Part shown: positions 1 to 10,749 of the stretch, in pieces | Layout: every line of letters starts with the position of its first letter | Numbering within the stretch: the stretch's first letter is position 1 | Source of the DNA: Anodontia alba | Lineage: Eukaryota; Mollusca; Bivalvia; Lucinida; Lucinidae | Length of the DNA stretch: 64,000 nucleotides | Assembly: GCA_964016985.1 (NCBI GenBank) | Contig: OZ024837.1 | Span: forward strand, 40,487,207-40,551,206 | Reading direction: 5' to 3' | Translations under genes and position numbers: made by a program | The notes under the pieces: model-generated | What the model saw: the letters and a program-made list of their open reading frames with translations, nothing else | What the model was told of the DNA's origin: nothing | Database searches by the model: none

Positions 1-175
1 CACGACCATGTGCGCCCAGCAAAGATTCAGATCAGTCTGCGCGATCTTGATCAGAATCTTCATTGGTCGCGTTTTGAATAGCTAAGAATGCAACGTCTCA
101 TCATGCGGATAACGAAGGCTCTGATCAGACTGCGCGGATGCGGAGGCTAATTTGAGTATTCGTTTGGCGCAATTT
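1..175. repeat. Degenerate R1/R3-type palindromic repeat
   Basis: The stretch contains GCGCCCAGCAAAGATTCAGA near the start and TCTGATCAGACTGCGCGGAT around 120-140, both hallmarks of the palindromic R1 family seen in fuller form at 12475-12716, 18278-18510 and 21827-22066. The copy is eroded and cut by the window edge. Confidence 0.55.
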
Positions 176-378
176 TCAAACGTTATACTTTCTCACATTG
201 TGGCTCACAATATTGCTTTTACGTCCAATTACCTCAGAGTTCCTATTTTGTCGTAGCAGATCAAAATCAATTTTTAGGCAGAAGAACACACGTGTGTAAA
301 ATTGTTCACATGTCAACATCATCTTATATACTCAGAGGCAAAAGAAAGTATACACTTTTTGAATGCCCATATTTTTCT

Positions 379-415
<37 letters not shown>

Positions 416-799
416 GCACTGTTCCTAAATTTTGCATAATGTATTTTTTTACACAAGGTCCAATAATTTAATAAATGAAACGCTTGGTTATCGTCACTGT
501 CGATTTTACATTTTTGGCACATGCATCGTATTGGACCATTCAACTTTACTGTTAATCAGCATTTGAGTTTTCCGTTGTTTGTCTAAACAAATCACAGTAC
601 GCATTTCATTTACTTGATTGCAAGGCTCACAGTGGCAAACAGAATTTGCACTATTGTGATGTTACAGGCTGACCACTCACATTTCCAGTTATCTGGCAAC
701 GTTTCCATGGCCACTCAGCTGTGACTCTAGCGTATTGCATTATGCGAACACATCTCTGTGGCACGATTTCTCTCTGCCAGTGAAACCATTGCCATCAAG
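176..799. other. No gene seen; poly-T tract
   Basis: This is AT-rich non-coding sequence with a poly-T run at about 381-413. No convincing exon, RNA gene or repeat family is visible. The only long frame crosses the poly-T and reads as poly-lysine on the other strand, so it is not credible. Confidence 0.5.
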
Positions 800-1375
800 T
801 ACAGTCGAGCTTCAATGGCGCGAACATCTTTTGGACTATGGAAATTTGTTCGAGATACGGGTAGTTCGAGCCACTGAGGGTTAATTATGGCGCCAGGGCA
901 GGAAGCAAATATCGATAATTTAGGGAAATATTTTCGATTTTGTACACAATAATTACATGTGTGTTTACTTATTAGAATCGCCTCGATGCGGCGTCTCTAA
1001 TGAATACACACAACATACAATTTCACGAAAGAAAGTTTTATTTTCTTTAACCATCGTAAGAATTTCGTTGGGATTCAAAAACGAGTTCGAATTATGATAA
1101 GTGAGTCATTGGTGTTCGAGCTATTGACTCCTTCGTCAGAAGGCTATAACCACGCCCATGCGTAAATCCTTAGACAAATAATATCGTGATACCTGTATTA
1201 GTCAATGAAAACTGCATTCGTACCTGTATTTATCAATGAAAAAGTACATAGGTAATATTGTTTGTCTAAGCAATAACATTAACCGTTAACTGGTAAGCTA
1301 TTTTGGTTGGTCAGATTTTGGTGTCATTTACTGGTCAGGTGATTTCACGGAGGACTCAATTGAGGTTCGACTGTA
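800..1375 (+). mobile_element. MITE family C copy with a nested insertion
   Basis: The copy begins TACAGTCGAGCTTCAATGG and ends GAGGTTCGACTGTA, matching the terminal inverted repeats (TIRs) of the intact copy at 43112-43474. TA at each end and the CAGT-type terminus suggest a Tc1/mariner-derived MITE. A central hairpin (TTAGAATCGCCTCG near 974) is present. The 3' part is interrupted at 1128-1358 by unrelated sequence. Confidence 0.75.
1128..1358. mobile_element. Insertion inside MITE-C with 5-bp target duplication
   Basis: About 231 bp separate two halves of MITE-C that are contiguous in the copy at 43112-43474. ATTGA occurs immediately before (1123-1127) and after (1359-1363) the insert, where the intact copy has it once. 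That is a 5-bp target-site duplication. The ends CTCC and GGAGGACTCA are weakly complementary. The element family is not recognised. Confidence 0.55.
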
Positions 1376-1825
1376 AATTAAACGCATAAGTCGTGGTTTG
1401 TTTAGAGAAAAAAAAATCAAATACTAGTTGTTAGCAATATTGGATAGTTCACTACGATGTACGTGACAAAAGTGCAATATCGACATGCACGTACAAAGTC
1501 GCTAGTCAGGCGTTTCATTTAGTAATTTTATTATACCATATTATTGAACGTTGGGGAAAAAACGCATCACGCGTATTTTGGGTTCTTTGCAATGAAAAGT
1601 AAGAAAAATACGAATATTCAAACAGTGATAATTTCTTTTGCCTCTTAGTATATTTCAAACACTGCACTTTATACAACTTATGAACATGAAATATATATCA
1701 GAATATAATAGTATGGGTGCAATATAATATCAGATAAATTGAACATTCATGAATAGCTCCAGAAAAGGCCTCTTTCTACCGAAAATATTGATGTTTTTCT
1801 TATTCCTTCACAAAAAAAAGTTTAT
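1376..1825. other. AT-rich intergenic or intronic sequence, nothing seen
   Basis: No reading frame, RNA motif or repeat boundary could be supported here. Confidence 0.5.
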
Positions 1826-2193
1826 CATTACGAAATTATACCTTATTCAAATATATAGAAAATTTCACCTCCAAAAACTGACAAATTTCACATAAGAAAA
1901 GCTGATATTTTTTTATATTTCTGTTCAAAACATAGATTGTGGGTACTCGTTAGAACCGCCTCGGTGAGGCGGTTCTTACGAGTACCCACAATCTATGTTT
2001 TAAGCAGAAATAAAAAAAAATAATGTATACCCCTGTAAACCCCAGTTTGGCGAGGCGGTTCTAACGAGTCCCCACAATGTATGTTTTGAGCAGAAATAAA
2101 AAAAAAATAATGTATACCCCTGTAAACTCATGTTTTACTATATAAAAGTGGGGTTTAAGTGGGACAAAATTATACAGGTATGGTTTCCTGATG
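1826..2193 (-). mobile_element. MITE family A, copy 1 (internally duplicated)
   Basis: It starts CATTACGAAATTATACC and ends near GTTTCCTGATG, with the AAACCCCAGTTT stem and the GGCGGTTCT central hairpin on the reverse orientation. The segment from the hairpin right arm to the AAACCCCAG box occurs twice (roughly 1955-2045 and 2044-2140), a partial tandem duplication that other copies lack, apart from copy 2. Confidence 0.8.
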
Positions 2194-2199
2194 TTCCTG

Positions 2200-2275
2200 A
2201 TGTGGGTACTCATTAGAAGTGCCTCGGCAAGGTACTTCTAAAGATAGCAACAACCTATGTTTTCGTGGAGAGACA
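2200..2275 (+). repeat. Solo core hairpin related to families D/E
   Basis: GTGGGTACTCATTAGAAGTG is followed by an imperfect right arm (GGTACTTCTAAAGATAGC) and AACCTATGTTTTCGTGG. It resembles the central hairpin of the MITE families without recognisable outer TIRs. Divergence in the right arm suggests an old copy. Confidence 0.55.
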
Positions 2276-2404
2276 GGAAAACTATTATGTGGATACCCGT
2301 CTCATCTGGAGTTATGTCATATACCCAGTAAAATGTCGTGTCCCGATTTCGTGTCACGTTGTACGTGAATAGTCCAAATTTCTAGAAGATGAATAATTTG
2401 ACGA

Positions 2405-2560
2405 GACATGAAATGGTCCGTGCCATGTGAAAACGTGTCTTAGATTATATGCGGACAGTGAAGGCCCAGATCAGCCTGCGCATCCGCGCAGTCTGATCAG
2501 GACCTTTACTGTCCCTATAAAGAACCATTGGGTATTGTAGAATATGGTGAAGTATAGCAA
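2405..2560 (+). repeat. R3 dispersed repeat
   Basis: It carries GTGAAAACGTGTCTTAGATT, then GCCTGCGCATCCGCGCAGTC and GAACCATTGGGTATTGTAGA. The same order of motifs recurs at about 19120-19280 and 29020-29130, so this is a dispersed family with an internal GC-rich palindrome. Confidence 0.6.
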
Positions 2561-2639
2561 AGTTCTTGATTAGAATTTTTACGTATCTCTGCTGGCTGAT
2601 CTGAATTTTTACTGTTTGCATTTATACTTATAGTCTAGA

Positions 2640-2760
2640 GAATGGGGAGGAATCGATTAAGCAGAGGAAAATGTACAGCTGTACCAGGGCACAAAACCGG
2701 GAGCCTCGCATTACTGTTCTACTGCTTTACCGACTGAGCTGGCCGGCCGCCACTGTTACA
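2640..2760 (-). repeat. tRNA-derived SINE-like sequence
   Basis: On the minus strand the sequence reads GGCCAGCTCAGTCGGTAAAG, a good match to a pol III A box in tRNA context, followed 30-40 nt later by CTCCCGGTTTTGTGCCC, a weak B box. No intact cloverleaf can be folded by eye, so I read it as a SINE head or decayed tRNA relic rather than a working tRNA gene. Confidence 0.45.
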
Positions 2761-3014
2761 TTTTCCCCGGCTTAATTTAGATTCGTCTCAACTCTTCAAG
2801 TACTTTCCAGGTTTAACGTCGCTTTCAACAGTCAGTCATGTTGCGATGGCGTCTGCGTGTGACAGGGAGCTCAGTGCTCACTTTCAGAGTGCTGCCTCAT
2901 TAAATAAATGCCCGGACACATGACGTGATATTCCACCCAGTCACAATATACTGACATCGGCCCGACCAGTTCCGCTATCTTGATGCTGAGTAAACGAAAG
3001 AGAAGCTGAAACCA

Positions 3015-3130
3015 TTTTAAAGTCTTTGGTATGACTCGTAAGGCGAACGAACCTACGAACTTACGGACGCAGAGCGGACCCGCTAGCGACTGAGCCATTG
3101 CAACTATAGGTTCGAAGGTAATCGGCCTGC
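3015..3130 (-). repeat. Possible second tRNA-derived SINE head
   Basis: The minus strand carries AATGGCTCAGTCGCTAGCGG (A-box-like) and GTAGGTTCGTTCGCC (B-box-like) about 35 nt apart. The spacing suits a pol III promoter. No anticodon arm is convincing. Confidence 0.35.
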
Positions 3131-3169
3131 TGATTTTGGACGGTTTTTGCCACATGAGCTAGCGCATGA

Positions 3170-3230
3170 AAAAAAAAAACAAAAAAAAAAAAAAAAAAAC
3201 AAACAAAAAAAAAAAAAAAAAAAAAAAACA
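3170..3230 (+). repeat. Poly-A tract with interruptions
   Basis: This is a run of A with a few C residues just upstream of MITE-A copy 2. It could be the tail of a retroposed sequence or a simple repeat. Confidence 0.8.
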
Positions 3231-3238
3231 ACACGACT

Positions 3239-3576
3239 CATTACGAAAACACGCCTATTCAAATATTTAGAAAATTTCATTTTCAAAAACTGAAAATTTT
3301 CACATAAAAACTTATGATATTTTTCATATTTCTGCTCAAAAACATAGATTGTGGGTACTCGTTAGAACTGCCTTGGCGAGGCAGTTCTAACGAGTACCCA
3401 CGTTTTTGAACAGAAATAAGAAAAATAATGTATACCCTTTAAACCCCAGTTTTACCAGTTCTAACGAGTACCCAAATCTATGTTTTTGAGCAGAAATAAG
3501 AAAAAAATTATATCCCTGTAAACCCCAGTTAGTGGGTTTAAGGGGGTCGAAATTATATAGGCATGTTTTCGTGATG
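3239..3576 (-). mobile_element. MITE family A, copy 2
   Basis: Terminal CATTACGAAAACACGCCTAT at the left and GCATGTTTTCGTGATG at the right mark the ends. The central GCCTTGGCGAGGC hairpin is present. As in copy 1, the stretch after the hairpin is partly repeated (TAACGAGTACCCA occurs twice to the right). Confidence 0.85.
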
Positions 3577-3940
3577 GTTCTCCCAAGGAAGAGTCATATC
3601 AACATGGGTATTCTCACAATCAGCATAACACAGAAATGTATTTTGCCATGACAACAAAATAGGTCGAATTTATCCCATAAAAGCACATTTTTTAAATAAT
3701 TCTGTTTCCAGTGCAATTCTATATCTTTCATTATTCTGATTGTCAAATAATGGATAACAATTTAGTAAGAAAAAGGTTATCGGAAAGACTTTTTACAGTC
3801 GACTTATCGTCCATTCGGTTTTTTTTTTTTTAGATTTTTGGTCAATAAAGGTGAAGAAACTTGATCAAATTAACCCGAAATAAAACACTTTTTTTTTCAC
3901 CGCATAGTTCTGATATTGTTCTTATTTCTCCATAAAAACA
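3577..3940. other. AT-rich, nothing seen
   Basis: No gene, RNA or bounded repeat is visible. It lies between two MITE-A copies. Confidence 0.5.
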
Positions 3941-4245
3941 CATTACGAAAATACGTCAATTCAAATATATTGAAAATTTCACAAAAAAAAAAAAAAAAAA
4001 AAATCTGAAAGTTTCAGAAAAAAATTCTGATATTTTTCAAATTTCTGCTAAAACATAGATTATAGGTACTCGTTAGGACAGTCTCGTCTTAGAACCGCTT
4101 TTGACGAGGCGGTTCTAACGAGTACCCACAATCTATGTTTTGAGCAGAAAGAAGAAAAATAATGTATACCCCTGTAAACCCCAGTTTTACTATATAAAAG
4201 TGGGGTTTAAGTGGGTCAAAATTATATAGGCATGTTTTCGCGATG
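3941..4245 (-). mobile_element. MITE family A, copy 3
   Basis: The left end CATTACGAAAATACGTCAAT and right end GCATGTTTTCGCGATG are diverged TIRs. The internal A-run near 3978-3999 has expanded and the hairpin left arm is degraded (GTCTCGTCTTAGAACCGC). Confidence 0.8.
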
Positions 4246-4375
4246 ATATGCTGTGGATACTTATTAGAAGCGCAATGCTGTATATATTCATTAGAAACGC
4301 CATACCGAGGCGTTTCTAATGAATATCCACAGCATATGTTTTCATGAAGAAATAAGAAATATATTATCAGGATAC
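4246..4375 (+). mobile_element. MITE family D (core-hairpin family)
   Basis: ATATGCTGTGGATACTTATT pairs with AATGAATATCCACAGCATAT, and the inner arms read TTAGAAACGCC and GGCGTTTCTAA. The left arm is present twice (4252 and about 4282), one of them rearranged. It directly abuts MITE-A copy 3, so outer TIRs are uncertain. Confidence 0.5.
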
Positions 4376-4516
4376 CCCTCCTATCAATCTGTAGGTACGT
4401 ATAAGTACCTGGAAGAGGGCTAAAATAAAAATTATTATATATTCTTTAAGTGGATTATTAGTCAATGATCAGTCACTTTTCAAAACCGATGATTAACTAT
4501 GAAATTCTGATCGATC

Positions 4517-4790
4517 CATCACGAAAACATGCCTATATAATTCTGACCCCCTTAAACCCCACTTTTATATAGTAAAACTGGGGTTTACAGGGGTATTCAT
4601 TATATTTCTGCTCAAAAACATAGATTGTGGGTACTCGTTAGAACCGCCTCGACGAGGCGGTTCTAACGAGTTCCCACAAATTATGTTTTGAGCAGAATCC
4701 TGAAAAAAATATCAGAATTTTTTATCTAATTTTTTTTATTTTTTGGTGGTAAAATTTTCAGTATATTTGAATGGGCATGTTTTCGTAATG
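4517..4790 (+). mobile_element. MITE family A, copy 4
   Basis: It begins CATCACGAAAACATGCCTAT and ends GCATGTTTTCGTAATG. Both internal stems are present: AAACCCCAC...TGGGGTTT and the GAACCGCCTC core hairpin, the latter almost perfect over about 60 bp. Confidence 0.9.
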
Positions 4791-4929
4791 CATCAACACC
4801 ACATGCTACCTCAGTAACCATGCTCCACCCTACCCTTCTTTATCCTCCATAACCTTCACTACACTACCCAATCATACCTACCCCAGTTGCCAAGTACTAT
4901 TTGGTATCTACATACGCTTCCTTGTATTA

Positions 4930-5312
4930 AGGTTGCTTTCCAGCATTTCAGTTTTACATGGATTATTGGACTGTAAATTGAGACTTTTAAATTGATACTT
5001 TTAGTCTTGGTGTTAGTCTTACTCTTTGTTGCTTTGTGGTTTATTCTACGAGGCGATTTGCTTTATGTCTTGCCTTGTGTTATTTTGGTCTTGTGTTTTT
5101 TCAGTCCTTTTAGCATTGCGAGTACCTCGCTTAGGGAAGAGAGAGAGCGTTCTTGGTGCTTTTCGTACGTTTGTTTCTTTTTGCGCTTGTTAGGTTTTTG
5201 TCTGTTTCCTCTTCCTCTTGGTGTCTGGGAAGGGCTGCGGTTTGTGATTGTGGCACTCCCTGGACTTTTCTCTTACCTTTATTTTATTTCCTGGAAGAAT
5301 TTCCAAGTTCGG
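4930..5312 (+). repeat. R2 dispersed repeat, copy 1
   Basis: Characteristic strings CTCTTCCTCTTGGTGTCTGG, GGGCTGCGGTTTGTGATTG and CACTCCCTGGACTTTTCTC recur at 9890-10085, 41960-42260 and, inverted, at 56040-56345. Frames through it give similar hydrophobic peptides only because the DNA is repeated; there is no shared start or stop. The element class is not recognised. Confidence 0.7.
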
Positions 5313-5825
5313 TGAATGTTTTTGTTGCACAAAAAAGTTTCAAAATAGTTTATAATCCATGGTAATGCACACATAATATCAAATCAAATATAATTGGGTG
5401 CTAAGACTTACCGAAACGACTCGAAATACCGAAACGACCACGAAATACTGAAACGACCAAATATTTAATGCAGGAAATTGATTAGTTTACCTAAAGCGAG
5501 TCTTTTTGAATAGGAATGCATTTTCTTGTTAATTTATATATAGACATTGTGTACATTTTAGATTGAGTAGTTTTGAAAACTTCGTTCCCGCTCGTATTTT
5601 GATAGTGGTTTAATGCGCCACATACTGTCTTTTATTGGATTATAATAAGGTCTTTATTAAAAAGTTATGTGTTAGTTTGCAGGTAGCCCTATTTAAATAG
5701 ACCCGAATGTTTGCTCGAAATCAATCAGCTATAAATCTTTTGATTATCCCACAAACGTGATGAAGGTGATGAATGTCAGGAGAATGACGTATTACTCCGC
5801 TCACTCACTTAATAATTAGATTGAT
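5313..5825. other. AT-rich, nothing seen
   Basis: No exon, RNA gene or repeat boundary could be supported. Confidence 0.5.
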
Positions 5826-6058
5826 CATCAAGAAAACATGTCTATATAATTTTGACCCCCTTAAACCCCACTTTTATATAGTAAAACTGGGGTTTACAGG
5901 GGTATACATTACTTTTCTTATTTCTGCTCAAAAACATAGATTGTGGGTATCTGTGTTTTGAGCAGAAATATGAAAAATATCAGAATTTTTGTCTGAAAAC
6001 TTTCAGTTTTTTGGTGGTGACATTTTCAATATATTTGAATAGGAGTGTTTTCGTAATG
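5826..6058 (+). mobile_element. MITE family A, copy 5 (hairpin deleted)
   Basis: The termini CATCAAGAAAACATGTCTAT and GGAGTGTTTTCGTAATG are intact. The central palindrome is reduced to GATTGTGGGTATCTGTGTTT: nearly all of both arms of the core hairpin are gone, while the AAACCCC stem remains. This looks like a deletion by hairpin slippage. Confidence 0.85.
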
Positions 6059-6171
6059 TATATGAAGTGTTTTACTATCAATACATGTAAATTTCGATAA
6101 TGGTTGAAATCTAAAGTAAAAAAGGTCAAAACAGTTTATTTATTGTTTCGTAGTAGATGACACTTTACTTA

Positions 6172-6172
<1 letters not shown>

Positions 6173-6245
<73 letters not shown>

Positions 6246-6246
6246 G
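6173..6246 (+). repeat. (CAT)n and (CT/TGTCTC)n microsatellite
   Basis: About ten CAT units are followed by CTCTCTCTGTCTCTGTCTC-type repeats. It encodes poly-histidine in one frame but has no exon context. Confidence 0.95.
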
Positions 6247-6279
6247 TTTTCATTTAACAAATACAAAACGGTCAGCGGC

Positions 6280-6800
6280 GTCAGATCATGTTTGCAGAAA
6301 TTTCAACATGTACCTAACCAATGTAAGAGTCATTTTTTTGGATATAGACAAATAGTTTTGACCCAGATTAGACACAGAACACGGCGTCTGATGGGGGTCT
6401 CCATAGTTTGCTTGCAGAAATTTTAACAAGTACTTAACCAATATAAAACTAGAGCCCAAAGTTTTGGACATAGTCAGTCTAAACATTTGGAACCAGATTA
6501 GACAGAGAGTGCGCTGTCTGATCACGGTCTCCACAGTTTACTTGCAGAACATACACTTAACCAATATAAGCCTAGAGTCCAAATGTTTGGACATAAGCAA
6601 ACAATTTGGACCCAGATTTGACACAGAGAGTAGCGTCTGATGAGGACCTCCACAGTTTGCTTGCAGATATTTCAACAAAAATCTAACCTATATAAACATA
6701 GAGTCCAAAGTTTCTGGACATGGGCAAACAGTTTGGACCCAGATTACACACAGAGAGCGGCAACTGATCAGGGTCTCCACAGTTTGCTTTCAGAAAATTT
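6280..6800 (+). repeat. ~125-bp tandem repeat, about 4 units
   Basis: CAGTTTGCTTGCAGA(A/T)ATTT recurs at about 6406, 6533, 6655 and 6780, and GGTCTCCACAGTTT-type motifs recur with the same spacing. Each unit has a GACCCAGATTAGACACAGAG segment related to the R1/R4 palindromes. Units differ by many substitutions, so the array is old. Confidence 0.85.
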
Positions 6801-7902
6801 GGTCGCTTCGATAAATCTAGGCAGCAAATACAATTCAACTTTTTTGTGAATTTATCACGGTACATGTAAACTTTCATCCACCACATACAAACCTAAGCTC
6901 CGGCGGGTAAGCATCAACATTATACACGAAACGATATCGTGATCATGATTACTTAAACATCTTACTAATTTTCATTTTAATGACGCTGCAGATCGGTATC
7001 CGCGATATAATAGTGTCATTTGATATGGCACTTAATAAACAGAAGTATTACCTGATCTTCTTGTTTTTAGTAATTTCAGGGCTATTTTTATCTTCGACAC
7101 ACATAAGTGTTAATCATGAAAGTCTGACAACTACCTGTAGGATATGTTTATGCTATTTACAAAGTAGCTCCGCGGTTTTGTTGAAAACTTTAAGTTTGAC
7201 GATAAAAAGTAATCGGAATCACATTGATTCTGCTTCATTTGAGTCATATAAAAGTAAAAGGAGGGAAATTTGTCACAAAGTTAGAAAAAGTTACGATCTT
7301 TACGTCAGCAGGAAGAAGACTTGAGTAGTAATACATCCTTTTCTAACCGATAAGGTGCGAAGCAAAAAATGAAGTGAGAGGAAAATGACAAAAAAGATCA
7401 ACGCACATTTTTATTTTAACTACTGCCGGAAATCGAAGGCATAGATAAAAGATCGAATCATGTGAAACATCTACAATTACACCAAAATAAAAGAAAATGC
7501 TATTTTTGGACCAATTTTGAATTCACTGGCGGGTCTGTGAGACTGTTGACACATTTCAGCTTGAAAGTTATCATGGTGACTGTGTAATTGGTGTAATCTG
7601 CGTGTCAGAAACAATGACTAGCCGGTCTAACAAACCCCCAAAAACTGTTTCTCAATGGCACAACTACAGACATACAAAGAAACAATGATGCATAAATGTG
7701 TCCCCCAAAATGTGAATGTCAGCGAGACTTTTTGACTTCTTAACATCAGCAAATTCGTTTTAATGGCAACATCTTTGGTAACAAATGCTGTTGTTTTAAT
7801 GAAGCTCCACTGAACCTTTTGCTTTCTTGCATCACAGTTATTTTTATTATATTTGTTTCACTGTGACGTTTCACAGATGAGGTATAGCATTGTATTTAAC
7901 CT
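6801..7902. other. Intergenic sequence with one weak reading frame
   Basis: A plus-strand frame runs from 6980 to 7324 (114 codons) and contains a hydrophobic stretch (YLIFLFLVISGLFLSS, residues about 24-39). No splice or conservation evidence supports it and codon composition is like the surroundings. I see nothing else of note. Confidence 0.4.
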
Positions 7903-8180
7903 CATCATGAAAACACGCCTATATAATTTTGACCCCCTTAAACCCCACTTTTATATAGTAAAACTGGGGTTTACAGGGGTATATATTATTTTTCTTATTT
8001 CTGTTTAAAAACATAGATTGTAGGTACTCGTTAGAACCGCCTCACCGAGGCGGTTCTAACGTGTACCCACAATTTATGTTTTGAGCAGAAATATGAGAAA
8101 TATCAGACTTTTTATCTGAAAATTTTCATTTTTTGGTGGTAAAATTTTCAGTATATTTGAATAGGCGTGTTTTCGTAATG
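7903..8180 (+). mobile_element. MITE family A, copy 6
   Basis: It begins CATCATGAAAACACGCCTAT and ends ATAGGCGTGTTTTCGTAATG. The AAACCCCAC/TGGGGTTT stem and the CCGCCTCACCGAGGCGG hairpin are both preserved. Confidence 0.92.
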
Positions 8181-8199
8181 TCCCCGGGTATTTTTCCTA

Positions 8200-8420
8200 C
8201 TGGCCTACCAACATCTTTTGGAAACTTCAGACTTTAATGCTTGGCGGTTCTAAGACGGTTTCTATGTTGTAGTTCTTCTTGGTGGTTTCATATGTGGCGG
8301 TTATTGTGCCATTATTTCTTCCTCATCCCTCCTTCGTGTGGTGCCTCTGGAATGCTTTGCTTCGTTATTGTGGCATTTCTAGGCTACCCACTTATATTTT
8401 TTCAGTGTAGTACATCCAGA
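8200..8420 (+). repeat. R2-related repeat
   Basis: GGCGGTTCTAAGACGGTTTC, TGGTTTCATATGTGGCGG and ATTGTGGCATTTCTAGG follow the same order as related copies at 21740-21826, 22080-22240 and 59490-59640. This is a diverged subfamily of R2. Confidence 0.5.
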
Positions 8421-8559
8421 GTTGATGTAATTAAAGCAAAACCTGTAAAATGTATTAATCATTCCAACAGCCTTAAGACAGGTTTCTTACTACAGACGTA
8501 CAAACAAAGAAGAACTGCACAGAGGAACCGCCTTGGAATGTCCAGTAGAAAAAACTAAA

Positions 8560-9480
8560 GGGTGGGGGGCGGGGCGGGGGGGGGAGGTCTGGGAGGGGCT
8601 TAAACCAATTTTACTCGCGCGAAACCTCACCCTTATCTCATGATGCAGTCAAACAATATACGAATACAACCTGAACGAAAGCATAAAGCAAAGCGGGCAG
8701 CCTTTGAAGAAGATGACTACAATGCAAGCATCAAAACATGAAAACAGTGCGTAAAGTGGGCAGCGGTATAGCGGGTGACCACGATGCTAGAATTACGACA
8801 CAAATGATCAGGGTCAAAATATTCGCCTGGGAACGGACAACAGTATAATAAAAGTCAAAAAGCATTGCCTTTGGAAACAAAAAACGCACAAAATTTCGAA
8901 AATCGAAGACTCGGTTTGATTGCGTCTCTTTATATGCAACACTGTAGTTTTCGAGGCTGCATACGCCCCCTAGCGCCGGCTTAAGCGGTATTCGATTTTC
9001 AAAATAACATATAAACCAATGGGGTCTTAAACAAGTTTTAGTCGCGCGAAACACCGCTTTTAATTCTGACCAAGACAACACAAAAAGTAAGAAAGGAATT
9101 TCAAAGTGAACAGTAACGAAGGTGACCGCAATGCTAGTATCAATACGAAAATATGACACACATAAAGGGAACAAAATAAAAGGAGGAGCAAAAAATGCGA
9201 GCAGACCGAAATGCTAAATTTTAATCAGGACTAAACATGCAGCGAGAGACCTAAAATAAAAGTCAAAAAGCATTGCCTTTGGAATCAAAGCCTCACAAAA
9301 ATATAAATGTAGATACACAGCAAATGCCACAATCACAAAGGACAGTCCTCCCGAGGCACCAAAAGAAGGAGAGATGAGGAACAAATAAGAACCACATAAA
9401 CACCACAAAAGAAACTGCAAATACTTAAACTAAGAAGAACTGAAACAGATTAAACGCACGAGCAACCGCTTTAGAACGGT
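8560..9480 (-). repeat. R2-related repeat cluster, inverted
   Basis: Two blocks share GTCAAAAAGCATTGCCTTTGG (8858 and 9268) and CGCGCGAAAC(C/A) motifs, so part of the unit is duplicated. The right end (AGGCACCAAAAGAAGGAGAG) matches sequence just outside the foldback element at about 28767. A G-run is present near 8562-8590. Confidence 0.5.
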
Positions 9481-9790
9481 CAGTAATAAAGCTTTCTTCA
9501 GGTGCTTGCATTGACTGATAGATTATAAGTAGAACAACACCACTTTACGTGTCCATTGATTGATAAAACCCATGAAGTCATTTATAATCTAGGCACAGAA
9601 TAATGTTTGGCAGTGTATTTTAATAATGATGTTGACCCAGCAATAATAATTGATTGCCTACTAATTAGTTCAGAACACTTTCAGGGTAGAGGTAACTCTG
9701 TTTTTCCCGTTTTACGTCCCTTCCGAATAGGGGCTGCTCTAAAAGGAATACTTTACTCCCAAGAGCAGTAAATTATTTCGGTGTAGATAA
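9481..9790. other. Intergenic; repeat family L fragment at right
   Basis: From about 9680 the sequence carries a GAGGTAACTCTG...CCTTTTAGAAGGGGCTTG(T) block that recurs at 28820-29000, 46830-46960 and 57630-57790. Nothing else is visible. Confidence 0.45.
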
Positions 9791-10090
9791 GACCCCTTTT
9801 AGAAGGGGCTTGTGTGCAGGAACTCAAAGAGAAGCTAAAAAGTTGTGGTCCTTGTATAAACTGACAGAAAATCTACCAAGTTTTGTTCTTGTGTTTTTCA
9901 GTCCTTTTAGTATTGCGATTACCTCGCTTGGGGAAGAGAGAGCTAATCTTAGTGCTTTTCGTACGTTTGTTCGATTTGTGCTTGTTTGGATTTGTCGGTT
10001 TCCTTTTCCTCTTGGTGTCTGGGAAGGGCTGCGGTTTGTGATTGTGGCACTCCCTGGACTTTTCTCTTACCTTTTATTTTCAATACAATG
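9791..10090 (+). repeat. R2 dispersed repeat, copy 2
   Basis: GGGAAGAGAGAGCTAATCTT, CCTCTTGGTGTCTGGGAAG and GGCACTCCCTGGACTTTTC match copy 1 and the 42-kb and 56-kb copies closely. Confidence 0.75.
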
Positions 10091-10739
10091 TGCAATACCA
10101 ACGCACAGTGTAAACGTTGCCAATTTCGATCTTCATTGTTTCATTTGTTCGCTTTATGTTTTTCAAGTTTCTTTATCATTAGAAAGTATTCCTATAAGAA
10201 CCATAGGCGTCCGTTACACATTGATGATAGTGCATTGTGATACTATGGCTGACTATAAAATTTAAGATAATTTAAATTTTCATGCCACATCATATCAGTA
10301 TCCTAAGTATGACAGTTGCTCACCAAAACTTCCTTAAGCTACAAGACACAATCACTAGACTGTGACATATAGATCGGGCGTACTTAATATCTTATAAAGT
10401 CATGTTTGTGTCACTATGAACTATAAACTAAATATGATGTTCATCGATCATATAGTCTTTAGAATATATGGCAAACATCACTTGACCAGGAATCATATGT
10501 CACACAGAACTTAAACTAAATATAAATCGATGTCATACTGCCTGGCCTTCTGTTTTTCGAAGGGATTTGCATAAAAGAAAAGCCGAATCCCTGATAATGG
10601 AGTCCTAGTCTTACTATTCAGTCAATGTATGGGTCATAAATTCAAGGATTAGTTGTTTAGGAATGAAAGCAGACTCACTGGTGAGTGATTGTTAAGATTA
10701 CCTTTGTAGCTCACAGGCGTAATTGCGCAAACGTAATGC
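10091..10739. other. AT-rich, nothing seen
   Basis: No exon, RNA gene or bounded repeat could be supported. Confidence 0.5.
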
Positions 10740-10749
10740 ACAGTTAGTA

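Noticed and set aside
2640..2760. Functional tRNA gene
   Set aside because: An A-box-like motif is present but the B box is poor and no complete cloverleaf forms. Kept as SINE-like only.
4992..5365. Hydrophobic frame with PFSIA and VWEGLRFVIVALPGLFSYL, repeated at 9.8, 42.0 and 56 kb, a possible membrane-protein family
   Set aside because: Similarity is equally good at DNA level outside the frame, starts and stops are not shared, and frames are broken between copies. It is the dispersed repeat R2.
6157..6426. Poly-histidine protein
   Set aside because: It is the translation of a CAT microsatellite followed by CT repeats and an old tandem array.
8731..9174. 147-codon minus-strand frame
   Set aside because: It lies within an R2-related repeat cluster and shares sequence with the neighbouring duplicate; no recognisable domain.
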